Shown here one piece after another: positions 31,254 to 41,214 of a DNA stretch of 64,000 nucleotides. Both the position numbers and the translations under genes were made by a program. Below the pieces are notes generated by a model. That model saw only the letters and a program-made list of their open reading frames with translations. It did not search any database and had not been told where the DNA came from. The number at the start of each line of letters is the position of its first letter. Position 1 is the stretch's first letter. Location: assembly GCA_009731375.1 (NCBI GenBank), contig BJOX01000054.1:402881-466880 (forward strand), written 5' to 3'. Source of the DNA: Paulinella micropora. Lineage: Eukaryota; Cercozoa; Imbricatea; Euglyphida.

Positions 31254-31847
31254 GTGCTTTTACTTTTGCTTCATCGTGTAAAGCCTCTGTCATTTCCTGC
31301 TGTATCTTTCTTCCCATTAATATTGTTTTGTATTTTTGATGTTTTTCAATTTTTGACTTTACTACAACGATTGCTCGTGCTAAGCATAAGTTATCGCTGT
31401 TAGTAATACAGATTACTCCTTTCTTTCTGTATATATCCAATTTGTCCAAAACCTGTAGCCTTGTTCCGCCCGTCGGCATTTTAACAGATTTCAACACAAA
31501 TTTTAATTTATCAAAGTTTATTCCGTTCTCGTCCATATAAAGACTTTCGTTGCTTTGAAATATTGCTGACAGTCTTTCTAAAACTTGTTCAATCGAGATT
31601 TGATTAACTTTGTGTAAGCCTGTTGATACCTTCCATAGTAATCCACAAACTCAATACCTAGGCTAACCTTATCTTGCTGTGCTTGTCGTTTTACAAAGTC
31701 GTTCAATACAATCTCAATAAATCTTATCACATCGCACATCGTAAATGATCGGAAGTTGCCATTAATCCTTACCGCATATCTGCTTTCATTTATTCCTAGT
31801 TCGTGTTCCTTGCTGTCGTCCCTTATGATATCAAAATTACCATACAT
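31254..31847 (-). pseudogene. Protein-primed-type DNA polymerase B, N-terminal fragment
   Basis: Minus-strand frames 31,847-31,578 and 31,590-31,254, offset by a frameshift near 31,600. Features known from Polinton/PLV polymerases: VSLGIEFVDYYGRY, the VLERLSAIFQSNESL segment, KMPTGGTRLQVLDKL, and the diagnostic ITNSDNLCLARAIVV followed by EMTEALHDEAKV. The gene is cut right after this, before any exonuclease or polymerase motif, so no catalytic part survives. This enzyme family replicates linear viral DNA from a protein primer. Confidence 0.85.
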
Positions 31848-32120
31848 CTACAAGTCTCTGAGATTTTCTTTCAGTTCTTTTTTCTCTTCAATCGTAGGTA
31901 AAGGTGGCGCTATTAGTATAGCATGGTGCTCAAAATACACCGCGCTCCTTACTTGGTTCAAGTAGTTTTGGGCGGTCGGTGTATCAATTTTATACCCCCT
32001 TACCTTCGGTTTGATATATAGAACATCCCGACCCCTGACAGACTTGATTTCGTAATTTATCTTATATTCCCTTAATCCATCCAACCTGTAGACCTTGCAG
32101 TTATAGGTGTGTGTCTCCAT
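31848..32120 (-). CDS. Hypothetical PLV protein (90 aa), or 5' end of PolB
   Basis: METHTYNCKVYRLDGLREYK through EEKKELKENLRDL, then TAG directly followed by the ATG of the PolB fragment in the same frame. It is therefore either a separate small gene or the original PolB N-terminus with an in-frame stop. TATATATA lies about 95 bases upstream (near 32,215) on the coding side and could be its TATA box. Confidence 0.45.
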   Translation of the reverse strand: METHTYNCKVYRLDGLREYKINYEIKSVRGRDVLYIKPKVRGYKIDTPTAQNYLNQVRSAVYFEHHAILIAPPLPTIEEKKELKENLRDL

Positions 32121-32282
32121 ATTTGATAATAGTATATCAAGGAAAATATAATTTTATAAAATTAAAATATTTGTCTGCCTCAATCGGTCGTCCCATCGTG
32201 GCCTCGTGTGTGTCCTATATATAAGTCCCCATCCTTGTCTTTAATACATAATTCAGTGGTTCCCTCGGAGAAACCTTTTTAA
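32121..32282 (-). promoter_or_regulatory. Putative promoter for the PolB-side genes
   Basis: AT-rich intergenic stretch with TATATATA at about 32,213-32,221, read on the minus strand, and further A/T blocks near the start codon at 32,120. A guess from position and composition only. Confidence 0.3.
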
Positions 32283-32810
32283 TTACCGATACTTACCATA
32301 CCCGGAACCGCAGTGGCAGTTATGTTCCATGTATCCGCACATATTACACCTATCGTCCTCTTCTTTCTTTAACATCTCCTCATTCTTTATGCTCTTCATA
32401 TAATATTTGCTTGGCCTAGGAGGAACTGGAGGTTTTTCTTTTTCTGTTGCTGAAATATGTTTCTGAGATTTTATATGTCGCCCTTTGTTTCCATTATGTA
32501 TTTCAGCACCACATTCACACTTAAAATCTTTATGCTTCCAAATTTTCTTCTTTTCTTTTTTGATTATTCTTGTTTCTTTATCATAATTAATTTTCCATTC
32601 CTCGTATTTAGGTATTATATTTTCCTCGTGATACTTCTTTTGCTTCTTCCAGTGCTTGCTCTTTTCATTTTTTCTTTCCGATGCTGAAACTCTTACACAT
32701 AACCTTTCCTCCTTCTCTCCATTGACCTTTTCCATTGTTCCCTTTTCATCATTCTTTACCATAACACAACCTCTGGACATTCTAAATCTCTGTGTGTCTT
32801 CGTTTGTCAT
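32283..32810 (-). CDS. PLV zinc-finger protein (175 aa)
   Basis: Intact frame from MTNEDTQRFRMSRGC. Mostly Lys/Glu-rich, with repeated K-W/Y motifs (SKHWKKQKKYHEE). The key feature is DFKCECGAEIHNGNKGRHIK followed by SQKHI: C-x-C…H-x4-H, a finger seen in many PLV and large-virus proteins. A second Cys/His cluster is at the end (CNMCGYMEHNCHCG). Probably nucleic-acid binding. It is the last gene before the terminal repeat and one of the few unbroken genes. Confidence 0.7.
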   Translation of the reverse strand: MTNEDTQRFRMSRGCVMVKNDEKGTMEKVNGEKEERLCVRVSASERKNEKSKHWKKQKKYHEENIIPKYEEWKINYDKETRIIKKEKKKIWKHKDFKCECGAEIHNGNKGRHIKSQKHISATEKEKPPVPPRPSKYYMKSIKNEEMLKKEEDDRCNMCGYMEHNCHCGSGYGKYR

Positions 32811-32837
32811 CCTATGTGTCTTTATTCTATTTATTTA

Positions 32838-32991
32838 AATAATAATTATTTACATATAGCAGTTTTTCTTTCTTTTGTATGTCTCTATTTATTATAAATA
32901 TGTAGCCTTAAAACTAAATAACGGCTCTTAGGGTGGTTTGTGCGACGAAACTGCACTGAAAAAGTGTGATGAAGTGGGATCCTATACTACT
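32838..32991 (+). repeat. PLV terminal repeat, copy 1 (154 bp)
   Basis: Aligns over its full length with 41,063-41,214 in the same orientation, both ending CCTATACTACT. It becomes an inverted terminal repeat once the 25,536-36,279 inversion is reversed. Read inward it begins AGTAGTATAGG. It is followed immediately by TCTTGT (32,992-32,997), the complement of ACAAGA beside the other copy. Confidence 0.92.
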
Positions 32992-32997
32992 TCTTGT
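32992..32997 (-). repeat. 6-bp target-site duplication, left (ACAAGA on minus strand)
   Basis: TCTTGT directly outside the terminal repeat. On the minus strand it reads ACAAGA, identical to 41,215-41,220. Six-base duplications are the hallmark of Polinton-type integration. Confidence 0.85.
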
Positions 32998-33155
32998 AGG
33001 TTCCTTCATGTGACATTTGGCTTTCCTGCCGCCCGCTCGGCATGCGGCGCCTGCTTCCTGTATATTTCCAGTCTCTCTAGGCTCTTTGTGTCTTATCATA
33101 TATTAATATTTTTCTTTCCAGTCTCTGTTAGTGCGGTGCCTGACGGGCACGTCAA

Positions 33156-33212
33156 CGAAGTTATCATTAAAGTAGCACCCCCGGCCCAGCTGGGCCCGGG
33201 GGTGCAACTTCG
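33156..33212. other. Strong GC-rich hairpin
   Basis: GCACCCCCGGCCCAG and CTGGGCCCGGGGGTGC are near-perfect complements (one extra C), with an outer CGAAGTT/AACTTCG pair. It lies just outside the PLV in flanking DNA. Confidence 0.7.
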
Positions 33213-33246
33213 CCAAACTAGCCGGTCGATTAACGCACCGGTTCAC

Positions 33247-33727
33247 TGAGTGAAAAGACAGGTCGAAGGTGGAGTATCCGGTGGGGCACCATCCCCGCAC
33301 CCATCGCTGCTTTTTAGTTCTCCCGTCACTTCTCCCGTCACTTCTCTGTGACGTGTAAAAAAGCGGTGAACGGTGGCCCACTTTGCGGTGTTTTTTCAGA
33401 CCGTTAGTCACATAAGCCCCCAACGGGCTTGTGGTAGTGGCTTTTTCTTAAGGTAGTGGTAAATTAGGATTCCTGGCTTATGGCGGCACTAACTATAATC
33501 GTGCGAGCGGCCAGTGCAAACAGTATTTATTTACACAAAAAAACAGAAATCTGCGCTTGTGGGTTATAAACAAACCATTCGCCACATTTACATCTGCTGG
33601 TTTTTTCCGGGGTCGCCATTTTGGTACCGGATGTGTCATCTTGGTCCCCCAACAAAACCCTACAACTAAAAGGAGCGATGGGTGCCCCACCGGACACTCC
33701 ACCTTCCACCTGTCTTTACACGTCACT
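33247..33727. mobile_element. Possible MITE (~480 bp) with ~60-bp inverted ends
   Basis: GTGAAAAGACAGGTCGAAGG (from 33,250) is inversely repeated by the segment ending CCTGTCTTTACACGTCAC (to about 33,725). The shared core is GGTGGAGT(A/G)TCCGGTGGGG. No gene inside is convincing. A further partial copy of one end lies at 41,623-41,692. Exact ends and target duplication are not resolved. Confidence 0.55.
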
Positions 33728-35011
33728 GCATTCTTTAGAGTGCCCGTTAGGATGACCCCAGAGACTAAGGCACAGATAAGAGCCGAGGGTCGAAAGAAGT
33801 TGTTAGGGTTGAGGGATGCCATGAGAGATGACATGTTTTTGTGGCGATCTTTCACGTATTTTTCGAACATTTTCATCAAGCAGAAACGAAATTTCATCGA
33901 ATTTTGCGGACATTTCAATCCTGTTATGTTGATGAGTGTCGAGTAGTGTGTGCGTGTGATGTTACACCTTTGTGGACTGTCTGTGGTGTTATGTGAGTAT
34001 GACATTGAGGACATTTTGTGTTTGGCATTGGCACTTTCGTTGCCAAAAACACAGTGAGAGATACACCTTGTCACAAGACATTTATTTTTATTTTTCCGTC
34101 CGCAGTTCGTGTTCGTTTGGGCATAGAGTGGGCGTGGGGGGAGAGAATTTCACCAACTTTTTCTTTTTGATCAGACTGACGCCTTCCCCTCTCAGCGTCC
34201 AGCCCAGCTTCCAGCTTCCTGGCTTCCAGCCCAGCTTCCAGACCAGCTAAGCGTCCTGCTTCCAGCTCAGTTCAGCTTTCAGCGTTTTTGGCTTCCAGCT
34301 CCCAGCTTCAGCTCTCTTTCTCCTTTCTAATGATATTTAGCATTAATGGCTTGTCCTGGGCATGAATTTAAACTGCATCCAGCTAGAACAGTTAGAATAA
34401 TTAGAACGATAGAATCATATGCTTTCATTTAGTATAAGGACTCGACGTGTGTGGGTGCCCAATCTGGCCACACTAGTATAGTTCTCTTTTCTTCCTCTCA
34501 TACATGTTCTTTCTCCCTTTGGATGAATAGAGAGTAGAGAAGCTAGCTAGACAAGTAGGTCTACAGTAACTAATCTAAGCATTAGATAGTGCGTGCGACT
34601 GTACCATGCATTTTGTTTTAGAGGGTATGTACGAAAGAGGCTCAAAGGCTCTTAAGTCTGCATATCTTCAATGACATTTTGCTAATTTACTTTGCTTTCT
34701 ATATTGCGTAGTCTTGGTGCTATTTTGTTTGAGAGTTCTCACTTATTTTGTTTTGAAGTGCGTTTGTGTGTTGACATACTGTTTCGATATACTATGCCTC
34801 GTACGCTTGCATAAGCATTATATCTTTATGTGATGCTGATGGATGAACATCATAATATGATTACACTATAAGTGTATGAACCACCATGTTTGTGCTTTTA
34901 TCCCGATTTACATGATATGGTCAGTGCTTGCTTACTTGGTGTTACATTGCGATTATCGTGTTGTGTTGTGTTGATTGAAGCAATATAGATCAACAGAGTG
35001 AGAGTCAGAGT

Positions 35012-35055
<44 letters not shown>

Positions 35056-36278
35056 AAGCAGGCAGAGCAGCAGGCAGAGTGAATGCTATGATAAAGGAGC
35101 CAGAGAGAGTGAGTAAGTGAGGCTCAAGAGTGACTAGCATGAGAGAGATAGTAAGCCTGCGTGAGATTAATGCGTGCATGCACCATGAATGACGAGCAGA
35201 TAGCGTGATGGTGTGCGTAGGACGCGAGTATAGCTTTTAGCTTATAGAGAGAGGAGATACATTGTCAGCGGTCGTGAGTAGAGCTGACGAAAGAGAGAGA
35301 AGAGCGACTGTGATTGAATTTGTTGTGGTGGTGCTGAATTGTATTAGTGCGTTGTGTGATTTTGTGCTGTACGGATGTGTGCGATGTATGATCCGTGTCT
35401 CTACTATCATTTTGATTGTGTTGCATGTATGACACTTACGAATGCATTGTACGCGTTGCGTTTTTGTTTTCTTTGTATTTACATGTTGTCCTTGTTTTCT
35501 TGTGTTGTTTGATCGCCGAATGCATGGCTTGTGGTGTCATGGTTACATAAGTGTGCCAAGCATGCATGTCGTCCATCGTTATGATTGTTTGGTCATAAAT
35601 GGTCAGAGTTGTCTTTCTTTCGATTGTTTTTTTACTATGTTCTGACGAGATGTCGTGTAAATTGTGTGTGTGACTGCATGAATGGGTTTGGATAGAGTTT
35701 CATTTTCTCTTTTCATCCTGTATGCCTACATGACTTGTACGACTTGTCTTAGTCTGAACTACGTGTTGACCAAACGCATGACATGTAATGTGATATGTGC
35801 TACGAGGCGGTGGCGAGAGTGAGGACAGAGATGAGGTAGAGGAGTGACAGTACAGAGATAGTAAGCTAAGTTAGCACAGAGCGAGTGAGTGATTGGTCGC
35901 TAGGAGAGTGATTGAGAGACTTTGGCATTAATGCGGCTAAGAGTGTGTGAGGTGCTGGCTAAGCTGAAAGGATTAGTGTCTCATGAGCGAGAATGATGAG
36001 CGCGTTGATGTTGTGTTTGTGCCATGTGTGTGCACACTTGCGTATTGAGTGGGGGACATGTGATGGGGCGTGTGACAGGAAATGCATGCATGGCCCATGT
36101 CGTTCTCCGCTTGTGCGTTGTGATGTGGACGTTTGAATCAGGTGTGCGTGGGTTGCATGAGTTTGATTCTGTTCACATATTTATTTTATCTGTCCACCTT
36201 GGTACATGTGTCACATACGCATTCGTGTGAGTCTTCGTATGTATCATTGTATGTCTTTGACCTTTCCTTGTGTTCATC
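33728..36278. other. Gene-free GTGAG-rich region with a (GA)n tract
   Basis: No convincing gene. It contains CAGCTTCCAGC-type short repeats (34,195-34,310), a (GA)n tract (about 35,012-35,052) and many GTGAG/GTGTG motifs. Its reverse complement resembles 22,621-25,535 in composition. It ends abruptly at 36,278, where PLV fibre sequence starts. Confidence 0.6.
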
Positions 36279-37691
36279 TGTTAATTTAACCACAGAAGTA
36301 TCAAGAACAGAAACATCCACACCATCAACAAGATTAACATTTGTTATGCTTTGGCTTTTCATATCAATACCCGCACTAGCATTTATTATGTTGCTGAATG
36401 TTTTGGTTCCTGCTATGGTTGGTCTCCTGTTAGTTTAACCACCGAACCATCAACTGCAAGAGTGGTGAGATTAATTCCATTATATGTAGAAGCCCCTGAA
36501 ATAGCATAACCACCCATATTTAATGCTCTTGTCATACTGACGGTGCAGTCTAATCTAAGAAAGGGCGATGCCACATTTCGCCATTGTCCTGTGCTATAAA
36601 TAAGCAGTTGATTATCTGTTGCTGAATCACATCACTATGTGTATCAATACTTCCACTTGCTGACACTTTCGCGTTGTTGGAGTCGTGCTCTGATAACCAA
36701 GTTGCGATAGCCCTACCATTTAGTTGATTTACATTTGTAATGTTTTGGTTGTTCATATTTATTCCTCCGTCATACTGGCAGTGCCGTCTAATCTCAGAAA
36801 GGGTGAAGTCGTATTTCTCCATTGACCTGTGCTATAAATAAGCAGTTGGTTATCTGATGGGAAGCCTGTTATTGTCACATCGCTGTGACTATCTATACTT
36901 CCACCTGCTGACACTTTATCATTATTATCATTATGCTCAAATATCCATTCATCAACATCTTTGGTATTTAGTAAATTAACTCCTGTTATATTCAAATTCC
37001 CTCCCATATGAATATTACCAAATTCATCAACATTTATTGGAAAGGTTTTATTTACCCAGTTTATTGAATTATATGTGAGATACCTATAAGTGGCTATTGG
37101 TGCGGTTATGACTACATCAGAAAGTGTGTAAATTGAACCGAGGGCGGTATTCTTCCATTTACCATCTACATCATTATATGTTAAGTATTGACCGACCAAT
37201 TGTGCAGATATGTTTGTGTCTATCAAATTGTATAAATTGGTTTGGTGCGGATTGGAAGTATTGCTTCCGTGTTGAGTTGAGGCTTTGACTTCGTCGTTGT
37301 CCCTCACTCGTTGCTCTGTATAGTATAAATCTTTTCCTTCTTTTAGGTCAGTTGTTGATTTTAAAGCGAGACGTGTGTCAAAGCGGTAATAAGTCCAATA
37401 ATAATTAAGTCCTTCTTTTAGGTCAGTTGTTGATTTTAGAGCGAGCCGACCATCAAAGCGGTTATCAGTCCAATAATAATTAAGTCCTTCTTTTAGGTCT
37501 GTTGTTGATTTTAAAGCGAGACGTGTGTAAAATCGCGCATCAGTATAATAAAGATTTATTGGGTCGGAATCTTCTGGCACTCTGTCAGTGTTTAAACCCA
37601 CTATGTTGGTATTGGTTAGGTCAAGGTTGGCGATTGAAATGCTATCTGTCGCGAATTCTGACAAGCAGAGTAATGATTTATATTGCGACAT
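36279..37691 (-). pseudogene. PLV tail-fibre-like protein, 5' half
   Basis: Starts MSQYKSLLCLSEFATDSISI. Three 25-residue repeats of the type LALKSTTDLKEGLNYYWTDN with RFDGR (75-bp period, 37,336-37,560) are followed by fibre motifs such as GGNLNITGVNLLNTKDVDEW, the twice-occurring SDNQLLIYSTGQWRNT-like unit and VVKLTGDQ. Frameshifts near 36,770, 36,640 and 36,420 (one base lost in GDQTIAG) break it. At 36,279 the sequence stops in the middle of the codons for L-T-G. The motif is completed by GDQTIAGN at 25,537 on the other strand, showing that the gene was cut by an inversion. Confidence 0.85.
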
Positions 37692-37749
37692 TGTATATAA
37701 TTATTTATTTATTTATTTAAAATACTAAAATATAATAATCTTAGTATAA

Positions 37750-38266
37750 ATGCAGTCTCCAGAAGCAAGTCGTAAGAACTGGGGTAACGCTGTGGAAAGT
37801 ATCAAGAGCAAAAAGCAACAAAAGATTGAAATAGCGAAAGAGAAATTAGCAAAGTGTAGAAAGGCTTATGTAGGTGATAATGAAGAGATGGAGGAAAAGA
37901 TAAACCGTATGGCCGAAATGAGTGTTGCTAATGATATTGTTAATGGAAAAGACCAAGATGATACACCAGAAGAAAGCAGTGAGAGCGATGAAGAATGTTG
38001 ATATCATTGCAGAAAAGATGGCTAAGATGAAAATAAGAAGAAAGAAAGCGGAAGCAAAGAAGAAAGTAAGTAAAAAACCTGTGACTGAGCCTGAACCTGA
38101 TGAGAGCGAAAGCGAAAGTGAAGAAAGTGAAGAAGAAGAGCCGAAGCCTAAATCTAATAAAGGAAATGGTAAGAAGTCAAACATATCAGTTAACATGTTT
38201 ATAATCAAGCAGAGAAGCCAAGCAAGAAAGAAAAAAATAATGATGATGTCTCAAAGATGTTTTTAA
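37750..38266 (+). pseudogene. Charged PLV ORF (Lys/Glu/Ser-rich), frameshifted
   Basis: MQSPEASRKNWGNAVESIKS through MAEMSVANDIV, then a frame change near 37,990 to KNVDIIAEKMAKMKIRRKKA and an acidic run (PDESESESEESEEEEPKPKS) with a basic end. No fold recognised. It lies between the divergent fibre gene and the integrase. Confidence 0.5.
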
Positions 38267-38283
38267 AGTTTTGATAATATATC

Positions 38284-39257
38284 ATGGACTACAAACATAG
38301 TCAGCAACAACAACAAGAAACTCCTGAGCAGACAGAGCGGAAAGAAAAACTTGAAGAAGCAATTCAAATTCACAAGCTATCAAAGCCCGCTAAGATATGG
38401 AACACAATAACTGCCCCAGAGGCTAAACCACTAAGCCAAGTATTTATTGACTTAATGGATAGATGATGTCAAAGGTTGCAACAAAGAAAGGTAATGCAAA
38501 CTATAATTTCGGACTAGTAGCCCTTGATGTCTATAGCTGTCGTGGGTGGATTGAACCAATTAAAAATAAAACTACAGGTTATGTTTTGAAACGATTAAAA
38601 AAAATATTTACAAAAGAAGTCCCTAAAAGTATTACTTCAGATAATGGCGGTGAGTTTAAGGGGCAAGTGGCTGAATATTTTAGACAAAACAATATTGAGC
38701 ACAGACCGGTTCAAGTAGGAGACCACAGAACAATGGGAATAATAGATAGATTTATTAGAACAATACGGAATGAATTAAATTTAATATGGGAATTTAATGA
38801 AAATTTTCAATGGGTGCCGATTATTCATGAGGTTGTTGATGCTTATAATAAAACATATCATACAACAATAAAAGCAGTTCCTATTAATGTTTATGAAGGG
38901 ACTGAAAAAAACACCCAGGAAATATACAGAAATCCTTTAATTAATCAATTCCCAGTAAATACGAAAGTAAGAAAGGAACTCCAAAGAACTATTTTTTCTA
39001 AAGGTGACAAGCAATTTAGTAAAACTATATTCAAGGTTAAAGTTATCCTATCTGAAGAGGACTTAGTAAGGCTGAGTGAATTATTAAAGACCCATGTTGA
39101 TGAGCAACCGGAAGAAGAAGAACAGGCAGAGCAGTTAGCAGATAAAGTTAAAGAAATTATGAAAGAGAAAAAAAATATTAATTTATTAAAATCACTGGAA
39201 ATTAAACAGGAAACATACGAAGTAGTGCTAGAATTAAAAAGAAAATTGAAAAGTTAG
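38284..39257 (+). pseudogene. PLV rve-family (retroviral-like) integrase
   Basis: The N-terminal part (LSKPAKIWNTITAPEAKPLS, then VFIDLMD with the first catalytic Asp) ends at 38,466. One extra or missing base near 38,460 puts the rest in another frame from 38,463: GLVALDVYSCRGWIEPIKNK, KSITSDNGGEFKG (second Asp) and RTMGIIDRFIRTIRNELN at the third catalytic position, where Glu is usual and Asp is present. A charged C-terminal extension follows. The enzyme inserts the linear element and makes 6-bp target duplications, in agreement with the ACAAGA repeats here. Confidence 0.88.
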
Positions 39258-39294
39258 ACCTTTGATAAAAAATAAATTTACAAAAACTATGTCA

Positions 39295-39348
39295 CGTACC
39301 AATTTGGCGAAGACGCTATTAATTGCGAGTTATCACCAAATTGGTACG
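39295..39348. terminator. 13-bp perfect stem after the integrase, between converging genes
   Basis: CGTACCAATTTGG (39,295-39,307) pairs with CCAAATTGGTACG (39,336-39,348) across a 28-base loop. It sits between the 3' ends of the integrase and the minus-strand gene at 39,438. A bidirectional 3'-end hairpin is plausible; such hairpins mark transcript ends in some giant viruses and virophages. Confidence 0.5.
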
Positions 39349-39437
39349 CCCAACAATTGATTTAATTAACGAGCGAATTGGATAGTTGCAATCAATAACA
39401 GACAAATAAAAATGATTTTTCATTTTTCTGTCGCACT

Positions 39438-39839
39438 TTAAATGGTTTCAACATTGTTGCAGTCAAATGCTCCATTAACTACGTTGTTTATGCGAGACCA
39501 CGCATTAACCATAATCATTTGTTCGGCTGCTTGGCTGTCCTTGAATTTGATGACAAAATACTTCACTTCCTCAGGTGGTGAATTATAACCATACATGAAA
39601 ACAGGAGAGGAACCTTCAAAAGAAAATTGAGAAAATAATGCTTTCCCGTCTTCCTTGTTGATTTTGACGAACACATTATCAGGAAATTTGATAATAGTGT
39701 TAGTGCTTCCTGTAGCTCTTCATCCCCTCTTTCTATCATCCTTATTTTCCTTTGGGCTTTTTGACTTCATCCACTGAGGCATCGTTCTCGTAGTCTTAGT
39801 TTCACTCATATTAGTTTCACTCATATTAGTTTCACTCAT
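39438..39839 (-). pseudogene. Hypothetical PLV protein with MSETN repeats at its start
   Basis: Three in-frame Met codons (39,839, 39,824, 39,809) come from a 15-bp tandem repeat encoding MSETN. Then TMPQWMKSKSPKENKDDRKR and a stop near 39,721. The next frame carries GSTNTIIKFPDNVFVKINKE and on to AFDCNNVETI at 39,438. The frameshift lies at GGGGATGA. Not recognised. The globular part is about 95 residues. Confidence 0.5.
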
Positions 39840-39907
39840 ATTAGTTTCACTCAACTGCTGGGTCACCTCCTAAAATAATAATCTATTACATAAAGAAAAT
39901 GGGTAAA

Positions 39908-40048
39908 ATGAATACAGCAACAGAGTTACTTTGCTCGGTAGCTGTCGGAGCAGCAGAAGTGGTAGCAGTCGGAGCAGGAGCAGAAGTGGTAGCAGTCGGA
40001 GCAGGAGCAGAAGTGGTAGCAGTCGGAGCAGGAGCAGGAGCCTCATAA
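39908..40048 (+). CDS. Very short ORF with AEVVAVGAG repeats (46 aa)
   Basis: ATG at 39,908, MNTATELLCSVAVGAAEVVA, then three 27-bp repeats giving the 9-residue unit AEVVAVGAG, stop at 40,046-40,048. The unit is hydrophobic and Gly/Ala-rich. It may be a repeat with no function. It is listed because the repeat length keeps the frame. Confidence 0.3.
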   Translation: MNTATELLCSVAVGAAEVVAVGAGAEVVAVGAGAEVVAVGAGAGAS

Positions 40049-40337
40049 TCATAAACTCTTATAGAAATGAAAAAGCATAGAAGAAGCTACCTTAGCATCA
40101 TTTGACTTCTTATTTTTTCCGCTCATTGCCTACAACACACAGTAAAAACAAGGGTTTGGTCTTCTTGTCTCTGCGACTTTCGGCTTTCTAAAAAAGTCAA
40201 AGAATGAAAAAGCAAGAGGAAAAACTTTTTGCTCAATTGTAAGAATTTCTGGATTTCGGCTGTCAGTTTAAAATGTAAATAAAAAGGAAAAGCGAAAATT
40301 TTTTAAAACCATTCACCTAGAGGCTCAGGTCTAAAAG

Positions 40338-40362
40338 CCCCCGTGTGGCTTTTTTACATGGG
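40338..40362 (+). terminator. Terminator-like stem (AAAAGCC…GGCTTTTTT)
   Basis: AAAAGCC and GGCTTTT pair around a short loop and are followed by T residues. It is not clearly assigned to a gene. Confidence 0.25.
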
Positions 40363-40411
40363 CAACTTTTTTCTTTTCAGAGTAGCCTTAATCAGACAAA
40401 GTGCGAACAAC

Positions 40412-40891
40412 AATGAGTGATGACGGTGGTAGAAGCGAGAGTGATACAGAGTATGTTGAACGAGAAGCTACCAATAAGTGGTTAGAGAAATTAAGAGATA
40501 AGAACCATGCTCAACTAACGAGATATAAAGCAAGTAGTGAATTAAGAATTGACACTGTACAGAATAGAAAATAGCAAAAACGACAAAAATTACCGGAATT
40601 AGAGAGACAAGAAAAAGCAGAATTTTTTTTTTGGCTATTGAAGAATTACTAAATTAGAAAAAAGAAGAAGCAGAACGAAAAGAAAAAATAGATTTGGTAA
40701 AGAGAGAAGAAAAGAGAAAAGAAATGAATAAGAAAAAACAATTACGATTATTTGAGAATTGGCTAAGTGCTGAAAATCAACCAATGGGAGTTGATGATGA
40801 GATTAGAGCAAGAAAGATGATTGAAGGAGGAAAAAAAACATATAATGTAATTGAAAAATATGAGAGATATAAAAAACAAAGAATTAATTGA
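40412..40891 (+). pseudogene. Charged coiled-coil-like PLV ORF, interrupted
   Basis: MSDDGGRSESDTEYVEREAT through RIDTVQNRK, an in-frame TAG near 40,572, continuing QKRQKLPELERQEKAEF, then lesions in an A-rich stretch. An open part (40,694-40,891) ends KTYNVIEKYERYKKQRIN. Probably one ancestral charged helical protein. Last gene before the right terminal repeat. Confidence 0.45.
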
Positions 40892-41062
40892 AATAGTAGT
40901 TTTCACTACTAACTCCTTTTGCACATAGGAATATAAACTAGTGTGTATTTGATTAAAAAAAATTGGGCGAAAACCTTCCTGCTTGCAAAGAAATTTTATC
41001 TATCATATTTGTTTGTGTGTGGTAGGTTGAGAATACTGGAGAAGACTTCAAAAAGGTAATTT

Positions 41063-41214
41063 AATAATAATTATTTACAGATAGGTTTTTCTTTCTTTTG
41101 TCTGTCTGTATTTGTTATAAATAGGTAGCATTAAAACTAAATAACGGCTCTTAGGGTGGTTTTTGTGACAAAACTGCACTGAAAAAGTGTGATGAAGTGT
41201 GACCCTATACTACT
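41063..41214 (+). repeat. PLV terminal repeat, copy 2 (152 bp)
   Basis: Partner of 32,838-32,991. The shared internal block AAAACTAAATAACGGCTCTT and the end CCTATACTACT are the same. The two copies differ at about a dozen positions. Confidence 0.92.

Larger units (their letters stand above)
25536..32991 (+). mobile_element. Polinton-like virus provirus, part 1 (inverted segment)
   Basis: A gene set typical of Polinton-like viruses: fibre (3' half), membrane protein, packaging ATPase, small basic/hydrophobic core-like protein, PolB N-terminus and CxC/H-type zinc-finger protein, ending in a terminal repeat at 32,838-32,991. Base composition is AT-rich, and nearly every gene is frameshifted. 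Together with 36,279-41,214 it makes one ~12.4-kb provirus (see findings). Most of PolB and any major capsid gene are absent, apparently by deletion near 31,250. Confidence 0.88.
36279..41214 (+). mobile_element. Polinton-like virus provirus, part 2 (non-inverted segment)
   Basis: Contains the 5' half of the fibre gene, an acidic/basic ORF, the rve integrase, three small ORFs and a terminal repeat at 41,063-41,214. Its left edge is the inversion breakpoint inside the fibre gene. Its right edge is a terminal repeat followed by ACAAGA. Confidence 0.88.

Noticed and set aside
33557-33946. Open frame of 129 codons in the flank
   Set aside because: It overlaps the MITE end and has no protein-like features in its first half. 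Likely chance.
34898-36238. Several 65-100-codon frames in the GTGAG-rich region
   Set aside because: They follow from low-complexity GT/GA sequence and lack start context or conserved motifs.
22044-40574. Alternative genetic code (TAA/TAG read as an amino acid): in-frame TAA or TAG followed by convincing protein at about 22,044, 27,270, 31,122, 31,848 and 40,572
   Set aside because: The same genes also carry many frameshifts, and TAA/TAG also end apparently intact genes (fibre, membrane protein, integrase, zinc-finger protein). Pseudogene decay explains the data more simply. Stop usage in host transcripts would settle it.
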